Positions 53,798 to 63,379 of a DNA stretch of 64,000 bases are shown piece after piece. Made by a program: the position numbers and the translations under genes. This stretch comes from an uncultured cyanobacterium. GTDB taxonomy: Bacteria > Cyanobacteriota > Cyanobacteriia > CACIAM-69d. Position 1 is the first letter of the stretch; each line of letters opens with the position of its first letter. The notes under the pieces were generated by a model. That model saw nothing but the letters and a program-made list of their open reading frames with translations, was not told the origin of the DNA and made no database searches. Location: contig CALGDE010000143.1 in NCBI GenBank assembly GCA_937883785.1, forward strand, positions 1 to 64,000, written 5' to 3'.

Positions 53798-54874
53798 ATG
53801 ACACCTAAAAAACTCTCTGATTCTGAGAAGCAAGACATTGCCGCATCCTATGGCGAGGGGGGTGTCACCATGGCCAGTCTGGCGCGCACCTATGGCGTCA
53901 GTCCGTCCACCATTAGTCGAGTATTACGCCAGGCGGAAGCAGAGCAAGGTCCACCAAGTAAAGCGTCGAAAGGCAAGGTAGCCAAAAAGTCTGCAAAGGC
54001 AGTTACTAAGAAAACCAGTGCTAGGAACGAGACGTCTGCGCCTCCGTCTCCAGCACCGGAGCCAACGCCAGAATCTAGCCAGGTTAAAACAAAGCGCACT
54101 CGCAAACGGAGCAGCGCTAAAGCAGATAAATCTGAGGTAGACATCCCAGATGATATCTCCCCAGATAATGAGCGAAATGGTTCTGCCAGCGGAACTGACT
54201 CTTCGGATTCAGCGGCAGAAGGTGAATCCTCACGGCGTCGGGTGCGGCGGCGGAGCTCTTCACCATCATTAGCAGTGGAGGAGGATCGCGACGGTGGACA
54301 GCTCGAAATAGTCGTAGCCAATGATGTGGCCAGCGATGACGACGACGAGCCTCAGGAGTTCTCTGAGGTTGTTGAAGTGCAAGCGTCGGATAATGGTGAA
54401 GACTTGGGAAGTGACAACAGTAATTTAGAGTTGGACGACGAAGATTTAGATGACGATTTATCCCTTGATGATGACTACGGGGATGACGATGATGATGAGG
54501 AAGAGGATGACGACGACGACGATGGAATAGATGAGCGGGGATCACTGGAAGGGAATCCGGAGCAGCCTTTAGAGGTTTCCCCCTTTGTCAATGCGTCGCT
54601 GCCTAATCCCTGTTATTTAGTGGTGGATCGTTCGGCAGAGTTAATCACCCGCCCACTGAAAGATTTCCGAGACTTGGGGCAAATTCCCGAGGATGAAGCG
54701 AATCTTAAGACGCTGCCGGTGTTTGACAATCACCGCATTGCCCGACGGTTCTCGGCCCGCAACCAGCGAGTTATTAAGGTGCCCGACAGTACGGTATTTA
54801 TGAAAACAGGAGCCTATTTGCAGGCGAAGAAGATTACTCGGCTTTTGGTGGATGGTCGGGTTTATTCACTGTAA
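53798..54874 (+). CDS. HTH protein with long acidic low-complexity linker and conserved C-terminal domain
   Basis: A 358-residue protein. Residues 1-45 form a Hin-/transposase-like helix-turn-helix, with KLSDSEKQDIAASYGEGGVT and the recognition part LARTYGVSPSTISRVLRQAE. A basic Lys/Ala/Thr stretch (about 50-115), a Ser/Arg/Glu stretch, and an extremely acidic Asp/Glu tract (about 215-250) follow. The last ~110 residues are ordered (PCYLVVDRSAELITRPLKDF, ARRFSARNQRVIKVPDSTVF). The HTH suggests DNA binding; the acidic tract could mimic DNA or bind basic proteins. No catalytic residues of a recombinase are present. The stop codon falls inside a 16-bp tandem repeat. Confidence 0.75.
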   Translation: MTPKKLSDSEKQDIAASYGEGGVTMASLARTYGVSPSTISRVLRQAEAEQGPPSKASKGKVAKKSAKAVTKKTSARNETSAPPSPAPEPTPESSQVKTKRTRKRSSAKADKSEVDIPDDISPDNERNGSASGTDSSDSAAEGESSRRRVRRRSSSPSLAVEEDRDGGQLEIVVANDVASDDDDEPQEFSEVVEVQASDNGEDLGSDNSNLELDDEDLDDDLSLDDDYGDDDDDEEEDDDDDDGIDERGSLEGNPEQPLEVSPFVNASLPNPCYLVVDRSAELITRPLKDFRDLGQIPEDEANLKTLPVFDNHRIARRFSARNQRVIKVPDSTVFMKTGAYLQAKKITRLLVDGRVYSL

Positions 54875-54929
54875 ATGCACGTCATTGCAAGTTCACGTCA
54901 TCGCAAATTCACGTCACTGTAAGTGCAAA
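54866..54929 (+). repeat. Four 16-bp tandem units overlapping a stop codon
   Basis: TCACTGTAAATGCACG, TCATTGCAAGTTCACG, TCATCGCAAATTCACG and TCACTGTAAGTGCAAA, 16 bases each. The TAA of the HTH gene is inside the first unit, so the array starts with coding sequence. Spacing is exact and there are no unique spacers. Confidence 0.8.
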
Positions 54930-55073
54930 GATCTAAACCTGCGCGCTAGTGGGTTATTCGTTAGCATGACATTAGCTTGAAACAGCCTGCGGCTGGCTTC
55001 GACGCTGGCTTAGTCCAATGCTGGATTACGCTATTCGACCACAAAAATTAGCGACGAAATTCTAATTACAACA

Positions 55074-56276
55074 ATGGCTGAGGCAACGGATTCCAATCGC
55101 ATCGTGATTTTGGGGGGCGGCTTTGGGGGGCTCTATACAGCGCTGCGGCTGTCGGAGTTGCCTTGGGATCAAACGGTGCAGCCGGAAATTGTGTTGGTGG
55201 ACCGCAGCGATCGCTTTGTATTCTTGCCGCTGCTGTACGAACTGATGACAGGGGAATTGCAAACCTGGGAAGTGGCGCCGCCCTACAGTGAAATTTTAGC
55301 CAATACGCCGGTGCGCTTTGTGCAGGATTCGGTGACAGCCATTTACCCTGGGGCGAAGTCGGTAACCTTAGGCAGCGGCGAAGTTTTACCCTACAGCCGG
55401 CTAGTGCTGGGGTTGGGGGGGGAAACGCCAATTGATATTGTGCCCGGCGCCGCTGACCATGCTATTCCTTTCCGATCCCTGGAGGATGCCTACCGATTGG
55501 AGGAGCGGCTTAAGGTGCTGGAACAGTCGGACCAGGACAAAATTCGTGTGGCAGTGGTGGGGGGCGGATACAGCGGGGTGGAGTTGGCGTGTAAGTTAGC
55601 GGATCGGTTGGGGGATCGCGGGCGGCTACGGATTATTGAACAGTCGGACCAGGTGCTGCGCAATTCGCCAGAGTTTAATCGAAATGCTGCCGATGCGGCT
55701 TTGGAAAAGCGCGGCGTTTGGATTGACTGGGAAACAACGGTGGAGGAAATTACGGCGGGCACGATTTCTCTGACTTACCGTGGCGAAACAGAAGCGCTAC
55801 CGGTGGATGTGATCCTGTGGACCGTGGGGAATCGAATTCCTGAGCTGGTGCGATCGCTACCCCTAGATAAAAATGATCGGGGACAAATCCAGGCAGATGC
55901 CACTTTGAAAACCAGCGATCCAGCGATATTTGCGGTGGGTGATTTGGCAGAAAGCTGCGATAAAGATGGTGCGGTGGTGCCGTCCACAGGGCAGGTGGCA
56001 ATTCAGCAGGCGGATTATGTGGCGTGGAATGTGTGGGCGTCTTTGGGCGATCGCCCGGCGCTGGAATTCCGCTATCAAAATTTAGGAGAAATGCTAGCCC
56101 TGGGGAATACTGAGGCGACCCTATCGGGGCTGGGGCTGACCTTGGACGGACCGTTGGCCTATGCGACGCGGCGGCTGGTGTATTTGTATCGAATGCCGTC
56201 CTTTGAACATCAGGTCAAAGTGGGCTTGAATTGGTTGACCCAGCCTTTACTGAAAGGGCTTGGCATTGGAACCTAA
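55074..56276 (+). CDS. Type II NADH dehydrogenase (NDH-2) / FAD-dependent oxidoreductase
   Basis: A 400-residue pyridine-nucleotide:quinone oxidoreductase. The FAD motif is [20 protein letters not shown] (residues 9-28), followed by the ribose-binding acidic end VLVDRSDRF. The NAD(P)H-binding motif is [20 protein letters not shown] (about residues 159-178). [13 protein letters not shown] (about 284-296) is the second FAD motif. It is shorter than the usual NDH-2 at the C-terminal membrane-binding end. NDH-2 enzymes in cyanobacteria pass electrons to plastoquinone without pumping protons and can act as redox sensors. Substrate preference is not evident. It is 30 bases before purE. Confidence 0.85.
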   Translation: MAEATDSNRIVILGGGFGGLYTALRLSELPWDQTVQPEIVLVDRSDRFVFLPLLYELMTGELQTWEVAPPYSEILANTPVRFVQDSVTAIYPGAKSVTLGSGEVLPYSRLVLGLGGETPIDIVPGAADHAIPFRSLEDAYRLEERLKVLEQSDQDKIRVAVVGGGYSGVELACKLADRLGDRGRLRIIEQSDQVLRNSPEFNRNAADAALEKRGVWIDWETTVEEITAGTISLTYRGETEALPVDVILWTVGNRIPELVRSLPLDKNDRGQIQADATLKTSDPAIFAVGDLAESCDKDGAVVPSTGQVAIQQADYVAWNVWASLGDRPALEFRYQNLGEMLALGNTEATLSGLGLTLDGPLAYATRRLVYLYRMPSFEHQVKVGLNWLTQPLLKGLGIGT

Positions 56277-56305
56277 ACACGAGCAGAATAAACGGGCTAA
56301 ATTCT

Positions 56306-56830
56306 ATGGCTGACGGTGGGGCGGAAATTGGCATTATTATGGGCAGCGATTCGGACCTGCCCGTGATGCAGGCGGCGATCGCCATTTGCGAAGAATTTCA
56401 GGTGGCCGCAGAAGTGGCTATTGTGTCCGCCCATCGTACCCCCGACCGCATGGTGGACTACGCCCGGTCGGCCCGCGATCGCGGCATCCAAGTAATTATC
56501 GCCGGAGCTGGGGGGGCTGCCCACTTGCCAGGCATGGTCGCGGCCCTAACCCCGCTGCCCGTAATCGGAGTTCCGGTGCCTACCCGCCACTTAGGGGGCG
56601 TTGATTCTCTCCATTCCATTGTGCAAATGCCCCGGGGAATTCCGGTGGCAACGGTGGCAATTGGTAATGCCCAAAATGCTGGGTTGTTGGCGGTGCAAAT
56701 CTTAGCGTGTCAGCGTCCTACGCTATTGGATCAGGTGCAGGACTATCGCGATCGCCTGAAAACCATGGTGATGGATAAACAGAACAAGCTCGACCAGCTA
56801 GGGTATCAGCAATACTTAGACCACATGTAG
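56306..56830 (+). CDS. purE: N5-CAIR mutase PurE
   Basis: A 174-residue enzyme of purine synthesis that converts N5-carboxyaminoimidazole ribonucleotide to 4-carboxyaminoimidazole ribonucleotide. The start at 56306 gives [20 protein letters not shown], the classic opening; a frame to 56231 would overlap the upstream gene. [20 protein letters not shown] carries the active-site His. [20 protein letters not shown] and [18 protein letters not shown] complete the class I signature. Probably co-transcribed with the NDH-2 gene. Confidence 0.93.
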   Translation: MADGGAEIGIIMGSDSDLPVMQAAIAICEEFQVAAEVAIVSAHRTPDRMVDYARSARDRGIQVIIAGAGGAAHLPGMVAALTPLPVIGVPVPTRHLGGVDSLHSIVQMPRGIPVATVAIGNAQNAGLLAVQILACQRPTLLDQVQDYRDRLKTMVMDKQNKLDQLGYQQYLDHM

Positions 56831-57028
56831 CAGATTAGGGTCTGTGGCTTAAAAGTTAAAAGAGGGGAATGGAGAAAAGAATATTGCTGATGGGATGTCT
56901 TTACACGGCGCTCTGATAATTGCTAAATCATTGCCGCCGTAAAGGTAGGGAATAACGGTAATCTAAAGGTCGAACGCAGCTGCAAAGTTGCGCGTATACG
57001 GGTTTCGGTGCAAGTTTAGGAATCAAAT

Positions 57029-58957
57029 ATGGGTGACGGTTCGCTGCGCCTACTTTTAGTTGATACGGATCCAATTTTTCGGTTGGGTCTAAAAACTGGC
57101 GTTGATGAATTGCCTGGGGCAACGTTAATTTCCACCGGCGATCGCCCTGGAGCACTGACCATTCTGGCTAACCAGGGGCAAACTTCGGATCTACCCATTT
57201 CAGTGGTATTGATTGACGCCATCACTGACGGTTTAGATCCCAACAACTTGCTATACGCACCGTGGAGTTTGTGCGAAGAAATACACCAAACCTATCCGCG
57301 AATTCCAATCTTAGTGTTGGGTAATGGGTTATCAGAAATTGCCCTAATTCGTGCCCAGCGGGCTGGCGCCTCGGGATACTGCACTAAAAATTCCTCCGCC
57401 TCGCGTCTTGTGGCGATCGCCCGCCAAGCTCACCGAGGAGAAACGATTTGGCCCGCCTTGCCATCCCTAACGCCCAAAGATGATGCTTCCCCTGTGTCAG
57501 CGTCACAGGAGCCCTCCCTAAAATTTAAGTGGAATAATCAGGGGCTGCGAGAAATTGATCGAGCCATGGCTCAGCTAAATACAATGTTGGCTCGGGACAA
57601 TTTAGCTCAGCCGAAAAACTTGGGCGATCGCCTACAAAAGCTAATTATTGAAGGACGCCGGCGGGAATTGCGCGCTGCCCGCAGGGTGGTGATAACAGTT
57701 GGTGGCGGCTTTACCCATAAACCTGGCGCGAAAGTAAGTGGCGCCCAAAAACGAAAGTCAGAATCTTCATTGGGATCGCCAGACCCAGCATTAAGACCCA
57801 CCAATCAAGTGGTTAGCTCCGCCCCTGGACAGCCTCAGAAAGCAAATTCTTCTGTTAACGGATCGTCATTAAATCTAAGTTCTAGCTCTAGTGCCACCCC
57901 TGAATCCAATCCTAGTTCTAGTGTTGAAATAGAGCCCAATTTGGATCGCCTTACCATAGAGGACATCGCTGAAAGTAATTTAGTTCAATTACAAAGTGCC
58001 CTATTAGATCGCTGTACTAGCAAACTGATCAACGCTCAAAATAACCAAACTGGCGCACCCTTAGAAATTGACATTTTAAAACCTGAACAGCGTAAGGATC
58101 TACTGTATTTGGTGTTGAGGAAAGTTGATGATTTATTGATTCAGCTTAGAAGGCAAAAACGCAGTCAACAGACGAATATTTTGAGCATCAGTGTTTCAGA
58201 AGATGATCATCGAAGACTTTGGGAAGAGTCCTTGGAAGACTTTTTCAAAAGTTATAAAGTTTGCCAAATCAATGGTCAGTCTATTGAAATCTTCCCCATT
58301 CTTAAGAGTGATTGGGATGTTCTTCGCCAAGACATTCTAAGTCGCGCTGTAGAGTTAGATAACCTCATTAATCACATTGTTTTTGGGGAGAAAATAATCG
58401 CTGACAATGGCACTTACCCTCCTGGAAATGCGATCGCCCTAGAGCGAGCTGAAGCACTATTACAAAACTGGGTATTATGCCTTGCCAATGCGGTAGTTCA
58501 ACCATTAATCAACCGTCTTTCTGATATTGAGTCTCTCAAATACGAATTTTTTGATCGGCGATGGATGGCGACACGATATGTGGAAAAATTTCGCAATGAT
58601 TTGTCTTGGAAATATCGCCTAGCTCGCTATGTGGAAACCCCCGCCGCAATTTTTGAAAGTCGCTATTGGCTGCTCGTTAGTGATGGTCGCAGCATTGAGA
58701 AAATCCCCGTTTATGCCCCTAGAAATGAGGAGTTGCGATCGCTATCTGGCATTCCGTTAGGGGTTACGTTGCTGTTAGAAGCCCGAGACGCCGTAGCCCC
58801 CAGACTGCGTTCCGCCGTTTCATTTTTAGGGCAGGGAACCTTAATCGTATTGCAAGCCGTGGGACGGGGAATTGGGCTAGTGGGTCGAGGCATTCTCCAG
58901 GGCATTGGTGCGTCGTGGCAGGACTTTCGCAAAGGCAATAAATCAGAAGACGCTTAG
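57029..58957 (+). CDS. Receiver-like domain fused to DUF3685 (Ycf55 family)
   Basis: A 642-residue protein. Residues 1-145 have a NarL-type receiver pattern: LLLVDTDPIFRLGL, VVLIDAI with a candidate phospho-Asp, and RAGASGYCTKNSS with the conserved Lys. A Ser/Asn-rich linker (about 230-305) follows. The C-terminal half is the DUF3685/Ycf55 domain, with YLVLRKVDDLLIQLRRQ, KYEFFDRRWMATRYVEKFRN and ESRYWLLVSDGRSI as landmarks. Ycf55 is encoded in red algal plastids and is linked to cyanobacterial-type regulation, but its function is not known. It has its own 5' region. Confidence 0.83.
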   Translation: MGDGSLRLLLVDTDPIFRLGLKTGVDELPGATLISTGDRPGALTILANQGQTSDLPISVVLIDAITDGLDPNNLLYAPWSLCEEIHQTYPRIPILVLGNGLSEIALIRAQRAGASGYCTKNSSASRLVAIARQAHRGETIWPALPSLTPKDDASPVSASQEPSLKFKWNNQGLREIDRAMAQLNTMLARDNLAQPKNLGDRLQKLIIEGRRRELRAARRVVITVGGGFTHKPGAKVSGAQKRKSESSLGSPDPALRPTNQVVSSAPGQPQKANSSVNGSSLNLSSSSSATPESNPSSSVEIEPNLDRLTIEDIAESNLVQLQSALLDRCTSKLINAQNNQTGAPLEIDILKPEQRKDLLYLVLRKVDDLLIQLRRQKRSQQTNILSISVSEDDHRRLWEESLEDFFKSYKVCQINGQSIEIFPILKSDWDVLRQDILSRAVELDNLINHIVFGEKIIADNGTYPPGNAIALERAEALLQNWVLCLANAVVQPLINRLSDIESLKYEFFDRRWMATRYVEKFRNDLSWKYRLARYVETPAAIFESRYWLLVSDGRSIEKIPVYAPRNEELRSLSGIPLGVTLLLEARDAVAPRLRSAVSFLGQGTLIVLQAVGRGIGLVGRGILQGIGASWQDFRKGNKSEDA

Positions 58958-58989
58958 AAGCCGCCGCCACTTAAGTGCCAGCAGGCTGA

Positions 58990-59060
58990 CACAGCAGGGA
59001 TTCAGCTTCATTACATGGTTCAAAATTGTCTTTCTTTATTGAACTGACCATAATCGGACC
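58990..59060 (+). repeat. Interspersed repeat family B, 3' fragment
   Basis: ACAGCAGGGATTCAGCTTCA, GTTCAAAATTGTC and the family end TTTATTGAACTGACCATAAT, with CGG at the edge. The left half of the element is missing. Next to it is an 11-bp duplication of CTCTTCAACGA (59089-59111). Confidence 0.65.
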
Positions 59061-59113
59061 GACCATAGTGTTCTGCTTACTCTTCAACGACTCTCTTCAA
59101 CGACTCTATGGAA

Positions 59114-59902
59114 CTATTCCAGCGGTGAACGGGGAAACTGTCGCGATCGCACCTCAGAGATATAAGACTCCACCGACTCCACCACCCGATTCCCTAAGTC
59201 GTCGTACACCTTGGCAAAGGGCGGCGACTTCTCCGTCAGCCCCAACATATCCGCCGTCACTAAAACCTGCCCATCGCAACCATTACCCGCCCCAATGCCA
59301 ATGGTGGGAATGGAAAGTTTCTGGGTAATTGTCGTTGCTAGATCTTCAGGCATATGCTCCAGCACGATCGCAAATGCCCCCGCCTGCTCCAGGGCGATCG
59401 CCTCCTGCAAAATGCGATCACCCCCGTCCTGGGTACCCCCCTGCTGTCGATAGCCCAGCTTATGCACCGACTGGGGCGTTAACCCCACATGCCCCATCAC
59501 CGGAATCCCCACCTCCGTCAACCGAGTCACCGTCGTCGCCATCAGCCCATAGCCCCCCTCCACTTTTACCGCCTGGGCTCCCGTTTCCTTCAGTATGCGT
59601 CCCGCCGAGGCGATCGCCTGCTCAACGCTGGCTTGGTAGCTTAAAAACGGCAAATCTACCACCACCAGCGATCGCTCCACCCCCCGACACACCGCCTGGG
59701 CATGGTGTACCACCTGATCCAACGTCAGCGGCAACGTGGTTTCATGCCCCAACGCCACCATTGCCAGGGAATCCCCCACTAAAATGACATCCACCCCTGC
59801 CCGATCTAATAGCCGCGCCCACAACCAATCCCACGCCGTCAACATCGCGATCGTCCGCCCTTCCCGCTTCCAAACCTGCAATCGCTGCGGTCGAATCTTC
59901 AT
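59114..59902 (-). CDS. panB: 3-methyl-2-oxobutanoate hydroxymethyltransferase PanB
   Basis: A 262-residue enzyme making ketopantoate from 2-oxoisovalerate and methylene-tetrahydrofolate in pantothenate/CoA synthesis. The start at 59902 is chosen because AGGAG lies five bases upstream and the length is typical; a frame to 59986 adds 28 unlikely residues. [20 protein letters not shown] is the N-terminal strand/helix. [20 protein letters not shown] holds the metal-binding Asp. [30 protein letters not shown] and the [13 protein letters not shown] loop complete the family signature. Confidence 0.93.
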   Translation of the reverse strand: MKIRPQRLQVWKREGRTIAMLTAWDWLWARLLDRAGVDVILVGDSLAMVALGHETTLPLTLDQVVHHAQAVCRGVERSLVVVDLPFLSYQASVEQAIASAGRILKETGAQAVKVEGGYGLMATTVTRLTEVGIPVMGHVGLTPQSVHKLGYRQQGGTQDGGDRILQEAIALEQAGAFAIVLEHMPEDLATTITQKLSIPTIGIGAGNGCDGQVLVTADMLGLTEKSPPFAKVYDDLGNRVVESVESYISEVRSRQFPRSPLE

Positions 59903-60486
59903 ACCCTCTCCTAAAGCCACCATCGCCAAACCTTCAAAGGTTATACAAGCGACACAAGCGCCGTAAACGAACTTTCTAGGGTGCACCCATCAGGGAACAT
60001 TAGCGTTTGTAAACTATACCCGGATTTTCATTATCAAAATTCATATCCTCCTAAAGTATTTGAAAAGTATTGGCTATACCTTTCCTGATATATTTCTTGG
60101 GGAGCGAATTGGGTCAAAACAGCAAACGACAAGGCTTAGCGAGCATTGACACTCCTTGTTAGTTCTTGATAAAGCCATTGGGCTTGATTGCTGTGTCTTT
60201 AGGCGGCTAAGGCGTGCCACATACTGTCGGTTTTGGTCGCCAGCCAAATTTTTTGAGATCGTTTTTGAAGGGCGGAAGAAGTACTTCACCCACGTTTCAA
60301 AACATAGTCCAAAACACTTCGCTTAAAGCGCTTTGGTTGCTTGCGGTAGGTCAATGTGTCGATTGTGCCCAAGGGCACTGCTAGTGAGAGTGAGCTTGAG
60401 ACAGCCTGTTTTTACGACTGCATTACGACGCCGCGACTCGAGAGTTCTAATACCCGTTCGACAAACAGTTCTTAGGAAGGGAAGCT
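59903..60486. promoter_or_regulatory. rbcL upstream region with small palindromes
   Basis: A 584-bp region between divergent panB and rbcL. CGCTTAAAGCGCTTT at 60320-60334 contains two overlapping palindromes (CGCTTAAAGCG and AAAGCGCTTT). The perfect GTGCCCAAGGGCAC is at 60365-60378. These are candidate operators or leader hairpins for rbcL. I cannot point to a certain -10/-35 pair, nor to a clear LysR-type (RbcR) box. Confidence 0.35.
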
Positions 60487-61911
60487 ATGGCTTACGCACA
60501 AACGCAGTCCAAGGCGGGCTATGAAGCCGGCGTAAAGGACTATAAATTAACGTATTACACGCCGGACTATACGCCCAAGGATACGGATATCCTGGCTGCA
60601 TTCCGCATGACCCCCCAGCCTGGTGTTCCTCCCGAGGAAGCCGGTGCGGCGGTTGCGGCTGAATCCTCCACCGGTACCTGGACCACCGTGTGGACTGACC
60701 TGTTGACCGACTTGGATCGTTACAAGGGTCGTTGCTACGACATTGAAACGGTTCCCAACGAGGACAACCAGTACATCGCTTACATTGCCTATCCCCTCGA
60801 TTTGTTCGAGGAAGGTTCTGTAACCAACATGCTGACCTCCATCGTCGGTAACGTATTCGGCTTTAAGGCGCTGCGTGCCCTGCGTTTGGAAGACCTACGC
60901 ATTCCCGTTGCTTACCTGAAAACGTTCCAAGGACCTCCCCACGGTATCCAGGTTGAGCGCGACAAAATCAATAAGTATGGTCGCCCCCTATTGGGTTGCA
61001 CCATTAAGCCCAAGTTGGGTCTATCCGCTAAGAACTACGGTCGTGCGGTTTATGAGTGTCTGCGGGGTGGTTTGGACTTCACCAAGGACGACGAGAACAT
61101 TAACTCTCAGAGCTTCCAACGGTGGCGCGATCGCTTCCTATTCGTAGCCGACGCCATCCACAAGTCCCAGGCTGAGACCGGTGAAATCAAGGGTCACTAC
61201 CTGAACGTCACCGCCCACACCTGCGAAGAAATGCTGAAGCGGGCCGAGTACGCCAAAGAACTCGAAATGCCCATCATCATGCATGACTTCCTAACCGCCG
61301 GCTTCACCGCCAACACCACCTTGTCCCACTGGTGCCGCGACAATGGTTTGTTGCTGCACATCCACCGGGCAATGCACGCGGTAATCGACCGTCAGAAGAA
61401 CCACGGTATGCACTTCCGTGTGTTGGCTAAGTGCTTGCGGATGTCCGGTGGTGACCACATCCACACCGGTACCGTTGTAGGTAAGCTCGAAGGTGAGCGC
61501 GGCATCACCATGGGTTTTGTTGACCTATTGCGTGAAAACTACATCGAGCGCGATCCCTCTCGCGGTATTTACTTCACCCAAGACTGGGCGTCTATGCCTG
61601 GTGTGATGGCGGTGGCTTCCGGTGGTATCCACGTATGGCATATGCCTGCGCTGGTGGAAATCTTCGGCGACGACTCCGTCCTACAGTTTGGTGGTGGTAC
61701 CTTGGGTCACCCCTGGGGTAACGCTCCCGGTGCAACGGCGAACCGTGTGGCTTTGGAAGCTTGTGTTCAAGCTCGTAACGAAGGTCGCGACCTCAACCGT
61801 GAAGGCGGCGACATCATCCGCGAAGCTTGCCGCTGGAGCCCCGAGTTAGCAACCGCTTGCGAACTGTGGAAAGAAATCAAGTTCGACTTCGAGGCAATGG
61901 ATACGGTCTAA
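60487..61911 (+). CDS. rbcL: Rubisco large subunit, form IB
   Basis: A 474-residue large chain of ribulose-1,5-bisphosphate carboxylase/oxygenase, the CO2-fixing enzyme of the carboxysome. [14 protein letters not shown] has the carbamylated Lys and the metal-binding Asp/Glu. [20 protein letters not shown] is the catalytic loop with the active-site Lys. [13 protein letters not shown] is mobile loop 6, and the C-terminus ends [21 protein letters not shown] just before the ATG is a good ribosome-binding site. It is followed by rbcX and rbcS, the standard cyanobacterial order. Confidence 0.99.
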   Translation: MAYAQTQSKAGYEAGVKDYKLTYYTPDYTPKDTDILAAFRMTPQPGVPPEEAGAAVAAESSTGTWTTVWTDLLTDLDRYKGRCYDIETVPNEDNQYIAYIAYPLDLFEEGSVTNMLTSIVGNVFGFKALRALRLEDLRIPVAYLKTFQGPPHGIQVERDKINKYGRPLLGCTIKPKLGLSAKNYGRAVYECLRGGLDFTKDDENINSQSFQRWRDRFLFVADAIHKSQAETGEIKGHYLNVTAHTCEEMLKRAEYAKELEMPIIMHDFLTAGFTANTTLSHWCRDNGLLLHIHRAMHAVIDRQKNHGMHFRVLAKCLRMSGGDHIHTGTVVGKLEGERGITMGFVDLLRENYIERDPSRGIYFTQDWASMPGVMAVASGGIHVWHMPALVEIFGDDSVLQFGGGTLGHPWGNAPGATANRVALEACVQARNEGRDLNREGGDIIREACRWSPELATACELWKEIKFDFEAMDTV

Positions 61912-62098
61912 ATGGCAGATTTTTCTGTTTGCCCGTTGGGGCGATCGCCCAAAAGGTGATGGCATTCAACGGGTGACCTCCCGGTTTTTGACACGGTTTT
62001 CCGTCATAACTCTCCCCAGGAGTTATTTCTCTGAAGATGTTCCTGAACGTTTTTTCGGGAATCGCGATCGCCCGGGGCGACATTGCTGGAGAGCCCGT

Positions 62099-62130
62099 TT
62101 CGATGGATATCAGATTCGATGGATATCAAA
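62099..62130 (+). repeat. 16-bp tandem duplication covering the rbcX start codon
   Basis: TTCGATGGATATCAGA is directly followed by TTCGATGGATATCAAA. Each copy contains an ATG. The 16-base shift places the first ATG (62103) out of frame with rbcX; that frame ends at TAA 62139-62141, inside rbcX. Confidence 0.85.
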
Positions 62131-62529
62131 CGACTCGCTAAAGATACGGCAAGAACGCTGCAAAGCTATTTGACCTATCGAGCAATGACAACGGTGGTGG
62201 AACAACTTCGCCAAACCAACCCAGGCAAAGCAATCTGGCTACAGGGCTTTTCTCCCACGGGCAAAATCCAAAATGGAGAGACCTACCTAGAGGAACTAAT
62301 GGGTGCAGATCCAGATATGGCGCTGCGGGTTATGACGGTTCGCGAGCATTTAGCTCAAGAAATCGTGGAATTTTTACCGGAGATGGTTACAACCGGCATT
62401 CAACAGGCCAATATCAATCATCGCCGTAGTCATCTAGAGCGAATTACCCAAAACGTTTTAGAGACAGAGCCAACGTTTACCGATGCTGTTGATGATGTAA
62501 ACGAAAACTCGGCCGACAAAGACATTTAA
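62119..62529 (+). CDS. rbcX: Rubisco assembly chaperone RbcX
   Basis: A 136-residue chaperone that clamps the C-terminus of newly folded RbcL and promotes L8 assembly. [20 protein letters not shown] is the typical N-terminus, then [20 protein letters not shown] and the conserved helix [20 protein letters not shown]. The tail ([17 protein letters not shown]) is acidic. The start is set by family length. The only good ribosome-binding site, GGAGAG at 62087-62092, is spaced better for the ATG at 62103 than for this one. A TTG at 62083 is in frame, so initiation is unusual here. Confidence 0.93.
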   Translation: MDIKRLAKDTARTLQSYLTYRAMTTVVEQLRQTNPGKAIWLQGFSPTGKIQNGETYLEELMGADPDMALRVMTVREHLAQEIVEFLPEMVTTGIQQANINHRRSHLERITQNVLETEPTFTDAVDDVNENSADKDI

Positions 62530-62588
62530 CGGTTCAAGCCTTAGGCATCAGGCGCAAACCACGCAAACGAACAGGAGAAAAATTTCCC

Positions 62589-62924
62589 ATGAAGACTCTG
62601 CCAAAGGAGCGCCGCTTTGAGACATTTTCTTACTTGCCTCCCCTAAGCGACGCCCAGATTTCCCGCCAGATCCAGTACATGATCGACCAGGGCTACATCC
62701 CTGCCGTTGAATTTAACGAAACTTCTGACCCCGAGGTTTACTACTGGACCATGTGGAAGTTGCCCCTGTTTAACGCCAAGAGCGTTCAGGAAGTATTGAG
62801 CGAAGTGCAGGCTTGCCGCTCCGAGTATTCCAACTGCTACGTGCGGGTTGTGGGCTTCGACAACATCAAGCAGTGTCAAGCTGTGGGCTTTATCGTTCAC
62901 AAGCCTTCCGCTAGCCGCTACTAA
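62589..62924 (+). CDS. rbcS: Rubisco small subunit
   Basis: A 111-residue small chain. [20 protein letters not shown] and the following [16 protein letters not shown] are typical. [20 protein letters not shown], and the C-terminal [20 protein letters not shown], are the other family signatures. AGGAGAAAAA precedes the ATG. Third gene of rbcLXS, followed by a strong terminator. Confidence 0.99.
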   Translation: MKTLPKERRFETFSYLPPLSDAQISRQIQYMIDQGYIPAVEFNETSDPEVYYWTMWKLPLFNAKSVQEVLSEVQACRSEYSNCYVRVVGFDNIKQCQAVGFIVHKPSASRY

Positions 62925-62994
62925 ATCTAGCCGACAAAAAACAGTCTCTTAGATAAAAGTTGAGTCCCTCAGCTTAGTCTCAAGGAGATGTAAA

Positions 62995-63053
62995 CAAAGC
63001 GCAGAGTCATTCTTTGGTTTTTACCTTTTGAAGACTCTGCGCTTTGTTATGGA
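62995..63053 (+). terminator. Strong hairpin terminator of the rbcLXS operon
   Basis: CAAAGCGCAGAGTC pairs perfectly with GACTCTGCGCTTTG, with a further TTC/GAA pairing past a one-base bulge. It is followed by TTATGG. It lies 70 bases after the rbcS stop. Confidence 0.85.
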
Positions 63054-63147
63054 CTAATTTATGGACTAATTTACGGCGGGCTGATTATTGCGGGCTCGTT
63101 TCCATAGGGTCACTCAATTTAGGGATAGGACACTGCCCCCCTCAGCA

Positions 63148-63235
63148 CCGATTACGGTCAGTTTGACAAAAAACTGAGCAATTTTGAGCCATACAATCGA
63201 AGCTAAATCCGCCCTTCAACTTTGCTCAGGAATCG
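63148..63235 (-). repeat. Interspersed repeat family B, inverted partial copy
   Basis: Plus-strand CCGATTACGGTCAGTTTGAC, AAAAACTGAGCAATTTTGAG and TCGAAGCTAAATCCGC are the reverse complement of the 3' half of the family. It ends near TCGTTGACGG; the HIP1 core is lost. Confidence 0.6.
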
Positions 63236-63249
63236 TTGACGGTCCTACT

Positions 63250-63379
63250 AGGGGCTGTCATCATTTAAGTCTCAAAGCCAGTAATCACAGAGGCTTCAGC
63301 CCCTAACGCGCTTTGTTTTGCAAGGGCGTGGCCCCCCACTGTGTAAGGCTTCCGGCAATTAATTAATGGCACGCCCTAA
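63250..63379 (-). repeat. Interspersed repeat family A, best-preserved copy
   Basis: TAGGGGCTGTCATCATTTAA at one end and TTAATTAATGGCACGCCCTA at the other are imperfect inverted termini, each ending in TA. The inside has CAGCCCCTAACGCGCTTTGT and GTAAGGCTTCCGGCA. Length is 130 bp. Confidence 0.85.
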
